Below the pieces are notes generated by a model. The model searched no databases. It saw only the letters and a list, made by a program, of their open reading frames with translations, and was not told where the DNA came from. The position numbers were made by a program, and so were the translations under genes. Below, piece after piece: positions 18,810 through 27,441 of a stretch of 64,000 nt of DNA; position 1 is the stretch's first letter; every line of letters starts with the position of its first letter. This DNA comes from Halorubrum alkaliphilum (GTDB taxonomy: Archaea; Halobacteriota; Halobacteria; Halobacteriales; Haloferacaceae). Location: contig NZ_JAGGKQ010000006.1 of NCBI RefSeq assembly GCF_017873815.1, positions 62,001 to 126,000 on the forward strand, read 5' to 3'.

Positions 18810-19766
18810 TTACCGGTCGATACCGCTCTCGCCGTCGGCGACGCGTTCGACCTCGTCGGGCGTCACGACCGCGAGATCGCCGTCGACGGTGCGTTTCAGG
18901 GCCGCGGTCGCGGCCGCCCATTCGAGCGCCGCGGCGACGTCCCCGCCCGCGATCCGCTTCGCGAGGAAGCCGGCGACGAACGCGTCGCCCGTCCCGATCG
19001 CGTCGTGGGTGTCGGCGTCGAACACGCCCTGCTTCTCGACCGATCCGTCCCGGAGCGCGACCGCTCCCTCGGCACCTCGGGTGACGACCACGCAGTCGAA
19101 GCCGTGTTCGGAGGCGAGGCCGTGGGCGATCTCGACGGCGTCGCCCTCGCGATCGAGGACGTTTCGCGCGTCACGCCGCGGGACGAACAGCACGTCGACG
19201 TGCTCGAACAGTGATTCGTAGGCCTCCCGCGCGGCGGCTCGGTCCCACAGCTTCGACCGGTAGTTCAGGTCGAACGAACGGGTTACGTCCGCCTCGCCCG
19301 CCGCCCGCAGCAGCGCGGTCGTCGTCTCCCGGGTCGTCTCGGAGAGCGCTGGAGTGATCCCGGTCGTGTGGAAGTGGGTCGCCGACTCGAAGACGCCGGT
19401 CGGCAGCTCCGCGGGCTCGACGGTCGTGATCGCGGCGTCGGCCCGGTCGTAGATCACGTCGGTCCCGCGCGGCTCCCCGCCGTGTTCGAGGTAGTAGGTC
19501 CCGACGCGACTCCCGGCGGGGTCCGCCCACGCAACCCCGGTCCGGACGCCGTGACTTCGGAGCTCGCCGACGACCCGCCGACCGAGCGGGGAGTCGGGAA
19601 GCTTCGAGAGCCACGCGGCGTCGGCAGCCAAGCGGGCAGCGCCGACCGCGACGTTGCTCTCCGCGCCGCCGGCCTGTACGTCGAACTCGCGGGCGGTCTC
19701 CAGACGGTCGCCGCGCGGGGGCGAGAGCCGGAGCATCGTCTCGCCGAACGTCACCAGATCCGTCAC
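18810..19766 (-). CDS. kdgK: 2-keto-3-deoxygluconate kinase (PfkB family)
   Basis: A 318-residue ribokinase-fold sugar kinase. Haloarchaea break glucose down by the semiphosphorylative Entner-Doudoroff pathway, where this enzyme phosphorylates 2-keto-3-deoxygluconate (KDG). Visible motifs: [11 protein letters not shown] at the N-terminus, [15 protein letters not shown] (substrate glycines), and the catalytic-base motif [10 protein letters not shown] near residue 258. I chose GTG at 19766 (encoding [11 protein letters not shown]) because the upstream in-frame extension is Arg/Gly-rich and unlike the family; the start is therefore fairly but not fully certain. No other pathway gene is adjacent. 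Confidence 0.88.
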   Translation of the reverse strand: MTDLVTFGETMLRLSPPRGDRLETAREFDVQAGGAESNVAVGAARLAADAAWLSKLPDSPLGRRVVGELRSHGVRTGVAWADPAGSRVGTYYLEHGGEPRGTDVIYDRADAAITTVEPAELPTGVFESATHFHTTGITPALSETTRETTTALLRAAGEADVTRSFDLNYRSKLWDRAAAREAYESLFEHVDVLFVPRRDARNVLDREGDAVEIAHGLASEHGFDCVVVTRGAEGAVALRDGSVEKQGVFDADTHDAIGTGDAFVAGFLAKRIAGGDVAAALEWAAATAALKRTVDGDLAVVTPDEVERVADGESGIDR

Positions 19767-19910
19767 GCCGACCACCCGGCCGACGCGGTCGTTCCCGTGT
19801 CCATACCCGGCGATCCACACCGGAGTATCAAAGGAGCCCCGATCCGAGCGACCCACTCCCGAAACGGCCGCCCGGTCATCGCTCGCGGATCCCGCGGGAG
19901 CCACGACCAC

Positions 19911-20546
19911 TTATATATCGTTGTCGGCGAGCGCGTCGGCGACCGAGACGAACGCGACGCCCGCACGCTCCGCGGTGACGCCGTCGCTGGCGGAGTCGCC
20001 GACGAAGACGGTTCGATCCGGGTCGGCGTCGATGGCATCGATCGCCGCAAGCAGGGGTTCCGGGTCGGGTTTGTGCGTCCCGACGGAGTCGCGGCCGACC
20101 ACCGCATCGACCGCGTCGTCAAGCCCGTGCGTTTCGAGTGCGATCCGACAGGCCGCCTCGCAGTTGAGCGAACAGACCGCGGCGGGGCGGGTGTCTTCCC
20201 TCGACAGAAGCCGCTCCCCGAGCGGGAACGGGCGGGAGTCGGCCGCGCCCTCCCGCTCGTGAGCCGCGATCGCCTCCTCCACTGCCGCAGCGATCCCGTA
20301 CTCCTCGGCCGCATCCAACAGCTTCCAGAGATCCTCCGTGGGCGGTATCAGTGCCTGTTGGGCGTACGCCGCGGTGACGTCCTCGGCGACGCGATCCCAG
20401 TCGACGGCGAGTTCGAGAAGGGTTCCGTCCAGATCGTACACGACCGCGTCGGCCGCGGCGAAGGCGTCCGAGCCGACGCGACCGTCAGCTCCGGTGAGGG
20501 TGTCGGCTTCGGAATACGGGTCAGCGTCGGGAAGCGAGTCGGTCAT
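19911..20546 (-). CDS. HAD-superfamily phosphatase
   Basis: A 211-residue haloacid dehalogenase-type hydrolase. Motif I is YDLDGT with nucleophile D38 and D40, motif III includes HKPDPEPL, and motif IV is FVGDSASDGVTA. It resembles phosphoglycolate phosphatase/sugar-phosphate phosphatases; the substrate cannot be told from sequence. Its ATG overlaps the stop of the acyl-CoA dehydrogenase gene (ATGA), so the two are co-translated. Confidence 0.88.
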   Translation of the reverse strand: MTDSLPDADPYSEADTLTGADGRVGSDAFAAADAVVYDLDGTLLELAVDWDRVAEDVTAAYAQQALIPPTEDLWKLLDAAEEYGIAAAVEEAIAAHEREGAADSRPFPLGERLLSREDTRPAAVCSLNCEAACRIALETHGLDDAVDAVVGRDSVGTHKPDPEPLLAAIDAIDADPDRTVFVGDSASDGVTAERAGVAFVSVADALADNDI

Positions 20547-21703
20547 TCGGTATCGAGGACGCCCCGGGCGATGATCTTCTTTTGGATCTCCGTCGTCCCC
20601 TCGTAGATCTCCGTGATCTTCGCGTCGCGGTAGAGCCGCTCGACATCGAACTCGCTAACGTAGCCGTAGCCGCCGTGGATCTGGATCGCCTCGTTGGTGA
20701 CACTCATCGCCGTCTCGCTCGCCGTGTACTTCGCCTTCGAGGCCATTACTCGGTTGTCCTCGCCCGCCTCCGCCTGCCGACACGCCTCGCGAACGAGCAG
20801 CCGGGAGGCGGAGATGTCGGTCGCCATCTCCGCGAACTTGTGACGAATCGCCTGTATCTCGCCGATCGGTCGGTCGAACTGCTCGCGCTCGAAGGCGTAC
20901 GCTTTCGCCTCGTCGAACGCCGCCTGCGCGAGCCCCACCGCCTGTGCGGCGATGCCGATCCGCCCACCGGTGAGGATTCGGAACGCCGCTGAGAGCCCCT
21001 TCCCCTCCTCAGTGAGTCGGTTCTCGGCCGGGATCCGACAGTCGTCGAAGGAAACGGAGGTCGTATCTGAGGCTCGCAGTCCCAGTTTCTCCTCTTTGGG
21101 ACCGACGGAGAACCCCCCAGCGTCCATCGGGACGAGGAACTGCGTTATCGAGCCGGGGTCGTCGGCGTCGGTCTTCGCAAAGACGATGGCGACCCCGCCG
21201 CGAGCCCCGTTCGTGATCCACTGTTTCTCGCCGTTCAGGACGTACTCCTCGGTTTCCGGGTCGTACTCGGCGGTCGTCGACATTGCCGCCGGGTTCGAGC
21301 CGGCGTGAGGCTCGGACAGACAGAAGGTCCCGACCGGGCGACCGTCGACCATCTCCGGAAGCCATCGCTCCTGCTGGCTCTCCGTGCCGAACGCCGCGAT
21401 ACAGGAGGTGGCGAGACAGTGGACCGACAGCGCGGTGGCGACCGCGAGCGTCCCGTAGGCGAGTTCCTCGTTGACGACGGCGTAGGTCGTCTCATCGGCG
21501 TCGAAGCCGCCGTACTCTTCGGGAACCGTGAGGCCGGTCAGTCCCAGCTCCGCCAGTCCGTCCCAGACGTCCTCGGGGAACGACGCCTCGGCGTCCGCCT
21601 CCCGAGCGATCGGTCGGATCTCCTCAGTGGCGAACTCGTGGACGAGGTCGCGTATCGCCGCCTGTTCGTCGGTGAGCGCCGACCCGACGCGTGCGCCAGT
21701 CAT
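20543..21703 (-). CDS. Acyl-CoA dehydrogenase
   Basis: A 386-residue FAD enzyme that makes the first double bond in beta-oxidation of acyl-CoA. Signature regions: CLSEPHAGSNPAAM, ITNGARGGVAIVFAK, and C-terminal QIHGGYGYVSEFDVERLYRD followed by IYEGTTEIQKK, whose Glu is the usual catalytic base in this family. I chose ATG at 21703 (MTGARVGSAL). The longer open frame upstream is not conserved-looking. It is followed by the HAD gene with overlapping codons. Its chain-length preference is unknown. Confidence 0.93.
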   Translation of the reverse strand: MTGARVGSALTDEQAAIRDLVHEFATEEIRPIAREADAEASFPEDVWDGLAELGLTGLTVPEEYGGFDADETTYAVVNEELAYGTLAVATALSVHCLATSCIAAFGTESQQERWLPEMVDGRPVGTFCLSEPHAGSNPAAMSTTAEYDPETEEYVLNGEKQWITNGARGGVAIVFAKTDADDPGSITQFLVPMDAGGFSVGPKEEKLGLRASDTTSVSFDDCRIPAENRLTEEGKGLSAAFRILTGGRIGIAAQAVGLAQAAFDEAKAYAFEREQFDRPIGEIQAIRHKFAEMATDISASRLLVREACRQAEAGEDNRVMASKAKYTASETAMSVTNEAIQIHGGYGYVSEFDVERLYRDAKITEIYEGTTEIQKKIIARGVLDTE

Positions 21704-21767
21704 GTACCGGCGTTCGGTCTCACATGGAAAAAGGTGAGCGATCAGTCGTGCCTGGCTGACGCGTCCC

Positions 21768-22982
21768 TCACCTCCCGCGGAACCACTCGACGACAGTATC
21801 GGGGTCAGCGGTGAGACCACCACCCTGCGCGAACGTCGGACCGCCACCCCCGCCACCGCCGAACGCTTCGGTCACCGCGTCGACTGTTTCCCCGGCGTCA
21901 ACGCCTGATTCGGGAGTTGTAGCGACGACGACGAACGGCGCGTCACCGGTTCCAACCGCTGCGATGGCAGCACGGCCATCGTCATCCAGACCGCTGGACA
22001 GAGTCGCCTCGGCCGGCTCCCGGAGGTCGTTCGGCTCGGCGTCGTCGACGGTCCCGATCGCCCACCTCGTCCCGTCGACCTCGGTCGCCGAAAACTCCCG
22101 AAGTCGCGTGCGGAGGAGTTCCCGCTCCGCCTCGCGGAGATCGGACTCCAGCCGATCGACCTCCTCGCGGAGCCGCGTCGCCGTATCCGGGAGGTCGTCG
22201 ACGTTGGTATCGAGCGCTGCTGCCGACTCCAGTGCGGCCGCATGAACCGCGGCGGTCCGGTCGATGGCGGTCGGGCCGACCGCGAACTCCACGCGAGTCA
22301 CGCCCTCGCCGGGGTTCGATCGGTCGAGAGTCGCAATCGGGCCGATCTCCGCGGTGTTCGCGACGTGTGTTCCCCCGCAAGCGGCGACATCCCAGTCCTC
22401 GACGGTGACGACCCGGACCGCCTCGCTCCCGCTCATTGCGCCCTCCTCGGTCTTGGTATTAAACGCGATCCCCTCGACGTTCCGAGCCTCGCTCTCGGAG
22501 AGTGTTTCCCACGAGACCGCCCGGGACTCCCACACTGCCCGGTTCGAGAGGCGTTCGAGCTCGACGAGGTCGTCGTCGTCGAGCGGTTCGGCAGTCGTCA
22601 GGTCAACACGGACCTTCTCCGGCGAAATGTCGAATCCGGCGTATCCAAGATCCTCACAGATGCGTCTCGCCGCGCCGTAGAGGACATGTGAGGCGGTGTG
22701 TGCGCGAGCGCAGTACGTCCGGAATGTGTCGTCAACGACACACGCGACCGTCTCCCCCACGTCGATATCGACGGGATCTGTGAGCACGTGGACGACCTCG
22801 CCATCTGCCTCGCGAACATCTTCGAGGAGTGTTCCTCCGATGGTTCCCCGATCGGACGGTTGACCGCCTGATGCGGGGTAAAAGTACGTCTCTTCGAGGA
22901 CTATTTCCTGACCATCGACGCGTTTGACGGTCGCCTCAAACTCGCGGACCTCGGGATTCGCCGGTGCGCGTGATACGGTCAT
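21768..22982 (-). CDS. alaX: Alanyl-tRNA editing protein AlaX, long form
   Basis: A 404-residue stand-alone editing enzyme that hydrolyses mischarged Ser/Gly-tRNA(Ala). It has the GGQPSDRG motif, zinc/active-site HTASH (H95, H99) and CGGTH (C202, H206), then a coiled coil and a C-terminal oligomerisation region rich in glycine, as in AlaX-L and the AlaRS C-terminus. I chose the ATG at 22982. The alternative ATG at 23009 falls within a TATA-like box (minus-strand CTATATG, 23008-23014), placed correctly for a leaderless transcript starting at 22982. Confidence 0.92.
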   Translation of the reverse strand: MTVSRAPANPEVREFEATVKRVDGQEIVLEETYFYPASGGQPSDRGTIGGTLLEDVREADGEVVHVLTDPVDIDVGETVACVVDDTFRTYCARAHTASHVLYGAARRICEDLGYAGFDISPEKVRVDLTTAEPLDDDDLVELERLSNRAVWESRAVSWETLSESEARNVEGIAFNTKTEEGAMSGSEAVRVVTVEDWDVAACGGTHVANTAEIGPIATLDRSNPGEGVTRVEFAVGPTAIDRTAAVHAAALESAAALDTNVDDLPDTATRLREEVDRLESDLREAERELLRTRLREFSATEVDGTRWAIGTVDDAEPNDLREPAEATLSSGLDDDGRAAIAAVGTGDAPFVVVATTPESGVDAGETVDAVTEAFGGGGGGGPTFAQGGGLTADPDTVVEWFRGR

Positions 22983-23007
22983 ATACCGGTACACATCCCG
23001 ATCGAAC

Positions 23008-23014
23008 ATATAGT
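23008..23014 (-). promoter_or_regulatory. TATA-like box for alaX
   Basis: Minus-strand CTATATG lies 26-32 bases before ATG 22982 and overlaps the upstream candidate ATG at 23009, arguing that the shorter protein is made. Confidence 0.5.
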
Positions 23015-23053
23015 ACGCGCCGCCGGTGGCGCATCATCGGCAGATAGAGCGGG

Positions 23054-23093
23054 AGCCTACTCAGATGGAGCGGGCCTACTCAGATGGAGCGAG
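23054..23093. repeat. Direct repeat at the histidine kinase 3' end
   Basis: GCCTACTCAGATGGAGCGG is followed by a near-identical GCCTACTCAGATGGAGCGA. The right-hand copy contains the last codons and stop of the kinase ending at 23076; the left-hand copy duplicates them beyond the stop. Confidence 0.8.
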
Positions 23094-24923
23094 TCGCTCG
23101 TCAGGTGCCAGTGGGAGTCGGATCGTAATCTCGGTACCACGCGGCTCTCGGGTAGTGACGGTGATGTCGCCTCTGGAGCGTTTGGTCATCCAGTAGACAA
23201 CCCATAGACCCAGTCCACTGCCATGTGAGAGCGTCTCGATGGCGGTTCCGGATTCGAGAACGTCTCTGTCGAACTCCGAGATACCAGGTCCGTTGTCTCG
23301 GACGGTGAGGGTACCCCACGACCCGTCGACGGCGAGCTCGACGTGGACACGAGGATCGTCGCTGTCGTTGTGGATCACGGCGTTGGTCAACAGCTCCTCG
23401 ATCGCAACGTCAATCGGGTCAATCGCGGACACGACGAGGTGGTCTGGACCCGTAACGTCGATCTGCGCAGTGGGCCACTCCTCGCGCAACTCCGTCGTGA
23501 GACGCCGGACGATCTGTCCGAGATCTATCGAACTCGGCGTGTATCGTTTGTTGAGAACACTGGTAATATCTCGTGACTTTTCGCTCGTCGTCACCAGTGC
23601 TTCCGCCCGGTTGACGATAACGTCGGCGAGTTCACCGTGTTCAGCCTCAAGATCCTCACTAAGCTGTGTTGCCCGACCATGAATCACGTTCAGATCGTTC
23701 CGGATGTTGTGCCGGAGAACGTTATCGAGCACGTTGAGTTGACGGGTTCGCTCCTCAAGATCCGTTACGTCCCGACAGATCGCAAACGTACCGGCGAGCT
23801 CACCGTCCTCGTAGTACGGGTACCGAGTCGTATAGAAGATCGCTTCCTTGTCGCTGTGCTCGAAGGTCGGTTCGACGCTGTACTTCACCGGTTCCTCCGT
23901 CTCCATCACCTCTTGTTTCCGTTTGGCGATCGTCGTCGCCGTCTCCGGGTCCATGAACGCGTACTCGTTGGCATCGAGCAGCTCGTCTCTAGACAGGCCG
24001 GCAAACGAACAGAGTGCGTCGTTGACGAGCTGAAATTCCCCGTCTCGGGTTTGGACCATGATCGGGTCATCGAGCCGTTCGATGATGTCGCGGTACACCG
24101 AGAGCCGGCCTTCGAGCTGTTTTCGCTCGGTGATATCGTTCTGGACGGCGACGAACGCTTTCGGCTCGCCGTCCTCGATGATAGGCGCGATCGTTTGATC
24201 GGCGACGTACTGTGAACCGTCGCGGCGTTCGTTGGTGATCTCTTGACGCCACGTGTTACCGGCGGCGAGCGTGTCCCAAAGCTCCTCACCGTAGCCAGTA
24301 CTCGACTCACCGGGGGTAAGCAGGTCGGCGGATTCGCCGATAACGTTGTCTCGGTCGTAGCCCGTGACGGATTCAAACGCGGGATTTGCGTACCGTATGG
24401 TCCCGTCCATGTCGTTCATCGTGATCGCGTGACCCGAGGCCTCCACGGCTCGTTTGAACAGTTCCAGCGCCTCAGTTCGCTCCTTGAGACACAGCGATTG
24501 GGCACGGAGGCGAACGAGCGCTCCGATTCGCCATTCCAACTCGGCTTTTTTGATCGGCATCGAGACCACCTCGTCGGCGGTTTTGAACACCACACTGTCG
24601 GCTATCTCTCCACGGTCGGTTTCGATAAGCGACAGATCCGCCTCGGGCACGAGCAAGAGACACGGCAGCAGAACCGGGTCTGCCTCGCGTTTTCGGGTAC
24701 GAAGCGTTTCAGCATGGGTTCGTAGCATCTCCCCGTCGAGGATACAGCAGTCGAACGTTGCCGTTTCAATCGGCTGGTTCGGGTCAGCCAGTGTGTACCG
24801 GTCGTGTCCTTCGACCCACTCTCTCACGAGGCGCTGGTTCCCCTCATCGGAGAGCAGCGGGCGCAGCGACGGCGCTTCGATCCCGATATCCTCCGGTTCG
24901 TCCATGAGGGACAGGTCAATCAT
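23076..24923 (-). CDS. PAS-domain sensor histidine kinase, partner of KaiC-like gene
   Basis: A 615-residue soluble kinase. It has an N-terminal receiver-like region (about 1-140), PAS (about 150-270, RYANPAFESVTGY), a second PAS (about 278-395), the phospho-acceptor helix VLRHNIRNDLNVIHG, and ATPase motifs LLTNAVIHN, DNGPGIS and GSGLGLWVVYW. The receiver-like part lacks a clean DD...D...K set, so it may be a pseudo-receiver. GAGGTGA ends eight bases before the ATG and can act as ribosome binding site. It lies 213 bases downstream of a KaiC-like ATPase on the same strand, suggesting one signalling unit. Confidence 0.9.
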   Translation of the reverse strand: MIDLSLMDEPEDIGIEAPSLRPLLSDEGNQRLVREWVEGHDRYTLADPNQPIETATFDCCILDGEMLRTHAETLRTRKREADPVLLPCLLLVPEADLSLIETDRGEIADSVVFKTADEVVSMPIKKAELEWRIGALVRLRAQSLCLKERTEALELFKRAVEASGHAITMNDMDGTIRYANPAFESVTGYDRDNVIGESADLLTPGESSTGYGEELWDTLAAGNTWRQEITNERRDGSQYVADQTIAPIIEDGEPKAFVAVQNDITERKQLEGRLSVYRDIIERLDDPIMVQTRDGEFQLVNDALCSFAGLSRDELLDANEYAFMDPETATTIAKRKQEVMETEEPVKYSVEPTFEHSDKEAIFYTTRYPYYEDGELAGTFAICRDVTDLEERTRQLNVLDNVLRHNIRNDLNVIHGRATQLSEDLEAEHGELADVIVNRAEALVTTSEKSRDITSVLNKRYTPSSIDLGQIVRRLTTELREEWPTAQIDVTGPDHLVVSAIDPIDVAIEELLTNAVIHNDSDDPRVHVELAVDGSWGTLTVRDNGPGISEFDRDVLESGTAIETLSHGSGLGLWVVYWMTKRSRGDITVTTREPRGTEITIRLPLAPDERLAPSE

Positions 24924-25136
24924 CGCTCGGTCACCTCACGCTCTTCGGATACTGGATCTCTATCCGTCCGACATCAAGTAGTATGCTACTCCTGTCCACT
25001 TCGACGGAAGCGCTGGCCGGTGTTCTCCCCGAACGACGCACGTCCGGACGGCCGTCTCGCGCCACGCGTTCGACGGGTATGGGGTCAGGGTTCAGTTGTA
25101 TTGTCGTGACCATTGTTCGAGTACTTTGACGTGAGA
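24924..25136. other. Gap between KaiC-like and kinase genes
   Basis: No gene is visible in these 213 bases. On the minus strand they contain an AT-rich ATACTACTTGATG (about 24974-24986) that could start a separate kinase transcript, and the GAGGTGA ribosome-binding sequence just before the kinase ATG. Confidence 0.4.
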
Positions 25137-26609
25137 TTACGACCGGTCCTGCTCGGCGTCTCCGCTACCGGTGCCGCCGTCGGTCCAGTCCGGCGTTCCG
25201 GTGAGGATGCCACGAAGCTGTGAAAGCGGCTCTCCAACACGGATTCCGTCTCCCGTGATTTCGAGTTCGCGAAGGCCGCGTTCGAAGTCACTCGTCCGCA
25301 TCTTGAGCGTCCCGATAACCTTCCGTAGCTCGCCACGGTACTCAACGTGACGCAGGAACACGATGTTGTCCGCGAGATTGCTCGTCCGCTCTTCGGTCGC
25401 GTGGAACTCTCCGGTGATGTTGTGGACCTCATTCACGAGTATCGTGGAAACGCCGGCTGCGCGCAGGTACCGGCCGACCCGTAATAGGGCCCCAGTCGTG
25501 TCGTCAAGCCCTCGGAGGTTCTCTTGGAACCCCTGTGACCCGTCGATCATCACAACCTCGGTTCCCGATTCAACGGTCTCGCGGACGAACTGCTCGAACT
25601 CTCCGATGGTGTACGCCTCGGGAGGGATCTCTACTATCGACATCGCGCCGCTGTCCAGCGCGTCCTGTAGCGGCAGGCCGATGGCATCTGCCCGCTTGCG
25701 GATAGTTCGCTCCGCCTCTTCGAACTGGAACAACGTGGCCTGTTTGCCGTTGACCGCCGCCTGTGTGAGAAACTGGAGGCCGGTCGTGGTTTTGCCAACG
25801 CCTGTCGGACCGCTGAGTATCGTCACTGTTCCGTGGTCTAACCCACCGTGAAGCAGCTCGTCGAGCTCCGTGACTCCCGAAGAGAGTGTCCCCGGCTCTA
25901 TCTCCCGCTCCTGTTCATCGGGGACGAGCGTCGGCCAGACTGTCAGCCCCTCGTCGGTGATGTCGTAGAAATGCGTTCCGCGTCGGAACGACGACCCGCG
26001 GAACTTCGAGACGGAGACCGCTCTGCTCTCCGGTGTCACGTCGAGCGAAACCACGGCGTCGACGAGAAACTGAAGGTCGTCGTCAGTGACCGAGCCGCCG
26101 GCCTGTGAGGTGAGCATCACCGTCGCGTCCAGGTCCTTGAGGTAGTCGAGAAGCCCGAGTATCCCTGAGCGAAACTGTCGTTCGTCGGCGGTAAGATACC
26201 GGAACTCCGTGATCGGATCGAGCAGCACACGGTCCGGTTCGAGTTCGTCGACCGTTTCGCGTAGCGTCGCGATGAAACTCGGCTGTTCGACCTCGGACGA
26301 CTCGAAGACGCTGTAGGAGTTTCGCTCCGAGAACTGCTCTTGGGTCGGTGAAAGGTTGTGAAACCGTATCCGGTCGGCGTTCAGTCCGAACGCGTCGGCC
26401 GTCTCCTCGACGTACGACTGTGGCTCACCCATGTTGACGTACAGCGCCGACTCTCCGGCGTCGATCCCAGCCGAAAGGAAATGGAGGCCAAAGATGGTCT
26501 TCCCCGAACCGGGCGAGCCTCGAACGAGCACGTTCCGGCCGCGAATGAGCCCGCCGTTGAGAACCTCGTCCAAGCCGGGAACGCCGGTGGACGTCCGTTC
26601 GATCGACAT
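25137..26609 (-). CDS. Double-domain KaiC-like ATPase
   Basis: A 490-residue protein with two KaiC/RecA domains. Walker A of domain 1 is GSPGSGKT (about 31-38); of domain 2 GPTGVGKT (about 265-272). Domain 2 keeps the paired glutamates seen in KaiC (FQFEEAER), but domain 1 has NMGEP instead. In the KaiC phosphorylation region, RTSNLADNI keeps a serine where cyanobacterial KaiC has S431 but has Asn in place of T432. No kaiA or kaiB is nearby. It may be a signal-processing ATPase coupled to the adjacent kinase. A TATA-like AACTTAAC (26631-26638) lies just upstream of the ATG. Confidence 0.9.
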   Translation of the reverse strand: MSIERTSTGVPGLDEVLNGGLIRGRNVLVRGSPGSGKTIFGLHFLSAGIDAGESALYVNMGEPQSYVEETADAFGLNADRIRFHNLSPTQEQFSERNSYSVFESSEVEQPSFIATLRETVDELEPDRVLLDPITEFRYLTADERQFRSGILGLLDYLKDLDATVMLTSQAGGSVTDDDLQFLVDAVVSLDVTPESRAVSVSKFRGSSFRRGTHFYDITDEGLTVWPTLVPDEQEREIEPGTLSSGVTELDELLHGGLDHGTVTILSGPTGVGKTTTGLQFLTQAAVNGKQATLFQFEEAERTIRKRADAIGLPLQDALDSGAMSIVEIPPEAYTIGEFEQFVRETVESGTEVVMIDGSQGFQENLRGLDDTTGALLRVGRYLRAAGVSTILVNEVHNITGEFHATEERTSNLADNIVFLRHVEYRGELRKVIGTLKMRTSDFERGLRELEITGDGIRVGEPLSQLRGILTGTPDWTDGGTGSGDAEQDRS

Positions 26610-26691
26610 AAACGGGCTACTACCTACGCCGGTTAAGTTCTTTCTTCGAACCAGTAATGGATCGATCCCTTCCCCGGGCGTGGGGCTGGAG

Positions 26692-27105
26692 TCACGATGC
26701 TGCCAGCAGCTTCAGTCGAAGCTCGCGCTCGTCGATCTCGTATTTAAATGCCGGGTGGTCGTCGATCAACACGTACGGGACGCGCTCGCCGTACTCCTCG
26801 GCGAGTTCGGGATCGGCGTCGACGTCGACGAGATCGAGCTCGACCGCGACGCCGAGGTCGTCGGCGACGCGCTCGATCGTCTCGCGGGCGACGACACACA
26901 ACGAACAGTTCTCGCGCGTGTAGATCGTGACCGACACCGGGGACTGATCGTCGGCGTCCGCGCCGGTACCGCCCTCGCCGGCTCCCGCAGTGTCCGTATC
27001 GTTCACGCTCGAAGGCGGGTCGCGAGCGGCGAGAGGGTTTCGGTTCGGGCGACCGCCCGCGAGGTCACCGACCGCCCCGACACCTCCCCCGGTCGGACCG
27101 CCCAT
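26692..27105 (-). CDS. Glutaredoxin-like thiol protein
   Basis: The folded part is about 80 residues: VTIYTRENCSLCVVARETIER carries a CxxC redox centre, followed by VPYVLIDDHPAFKYEIDE, the pattern of the thioredoxin/glutaredoxin-like DUF836 group. The first 50 residues are Gly/Asp-rich and probably disordered or non-coding. The true start may be the GTG at 27006 (MNDTDTAGAG) rather than the ATG at 27105, which lies inside a 20-base tandem repeat. Likely role is thiol-disulfide exchange; partner unknown. Confidence 0.8.
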   Translation of the reverse strand: MGGPTGGGVGAVGDLAGGRPNRNPLAARDPPSSVNDTDTAGAGEGGTGADADDQSPVSVTIYTRENCSLCVVARETIERVADDLGVAVELDLVDVDADPELAEEYGERVPYVLIDDHPAFKYEIDERELRLKLLAAS

Positions 27106-27150
27106 TCGACGGTCAGACCGCCCATTCGACGGTCGGACCGCTCACTCGCC
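27091..27150. repeat. 20-bp tandem repeat at the end of a membrane protein gene
   Basis: Three units of the type GGTCGGACCGCCCATTCGAC (27091-27110, 27111-27130 and a diverged 27131-27150). The third unit contains the stop codon of the gene ending at 27142. The first unit contains the upstream candidate ATG of the glutaredoxin-like gene. Confidence 0.85.
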
Positions 27151-27345
27151 GTCCGGCTCCGCCGTGAACTCAACGTCGCCCGCGATCACCGCGCTCGCGA
27201 TGACCGCGACACCGACGAGTAGCGCGACGACCAGCGTGGTCAGCGTCACCGTCAGCGCGTCCCCGCCGATGGCAACGCCGACGAACGCCCCGACGGTCCC
27301 GCCGACGCCGCCAGCGATCACCGCGAGCGTCTTCCCCTCGCTCAT
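27142..27345 (-). CDS. Small membrane protein, two helices
   Basis: A 67-residue protein starting MSEGKTLAVIAGG. It has two hydrophobic segments: a Gly/Val-rich one (residues about 7-29) and VTLTTLVVALLVGVAVIASAV (about 33-54), ending in an acidic tail. A TATA-like box (minus-strand CTTATATG, 27368-27375) sits about 27 bases before the ATG, supporting a real leaderless gene. Function unknown. Confidence 0.7.
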   Translation of the reverse strand: MSEGKTLAVIAGGVGGTVGAFVGVAIGGDALTVTLTTLVVALLVGVAVIASAVIAGDVEFTAEPDGE

Positions 27346-27367
27346 GCGCCGGTGTTACCTCAACTGA

Positions 27368-27375
27368 CATATAAG
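27368..27375 (-). promoter_or_regulatory. TATA-like box for small membrane protein
   Basis: Minus-strand CTTATATG lies 23-30 bases before ATG 27345, consistent with a leaderless haloarchaeal promoter. Confidence 0.5.
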
Positions 27376-27441
27376 CGTTCGTGCCGGGTTCTCTCAGTTG
27401 ATAACGGACGTCTCGGCCCCGCGGACGCGAGGCGTCCGGGA

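Noticed and set aside
19767-19910. Upstream extension of the KDG kinase frame
   Set aside because: The added 48 residues do not resemble the family N-terminus; homologues begin at the [10 protein letters not shown] segment.
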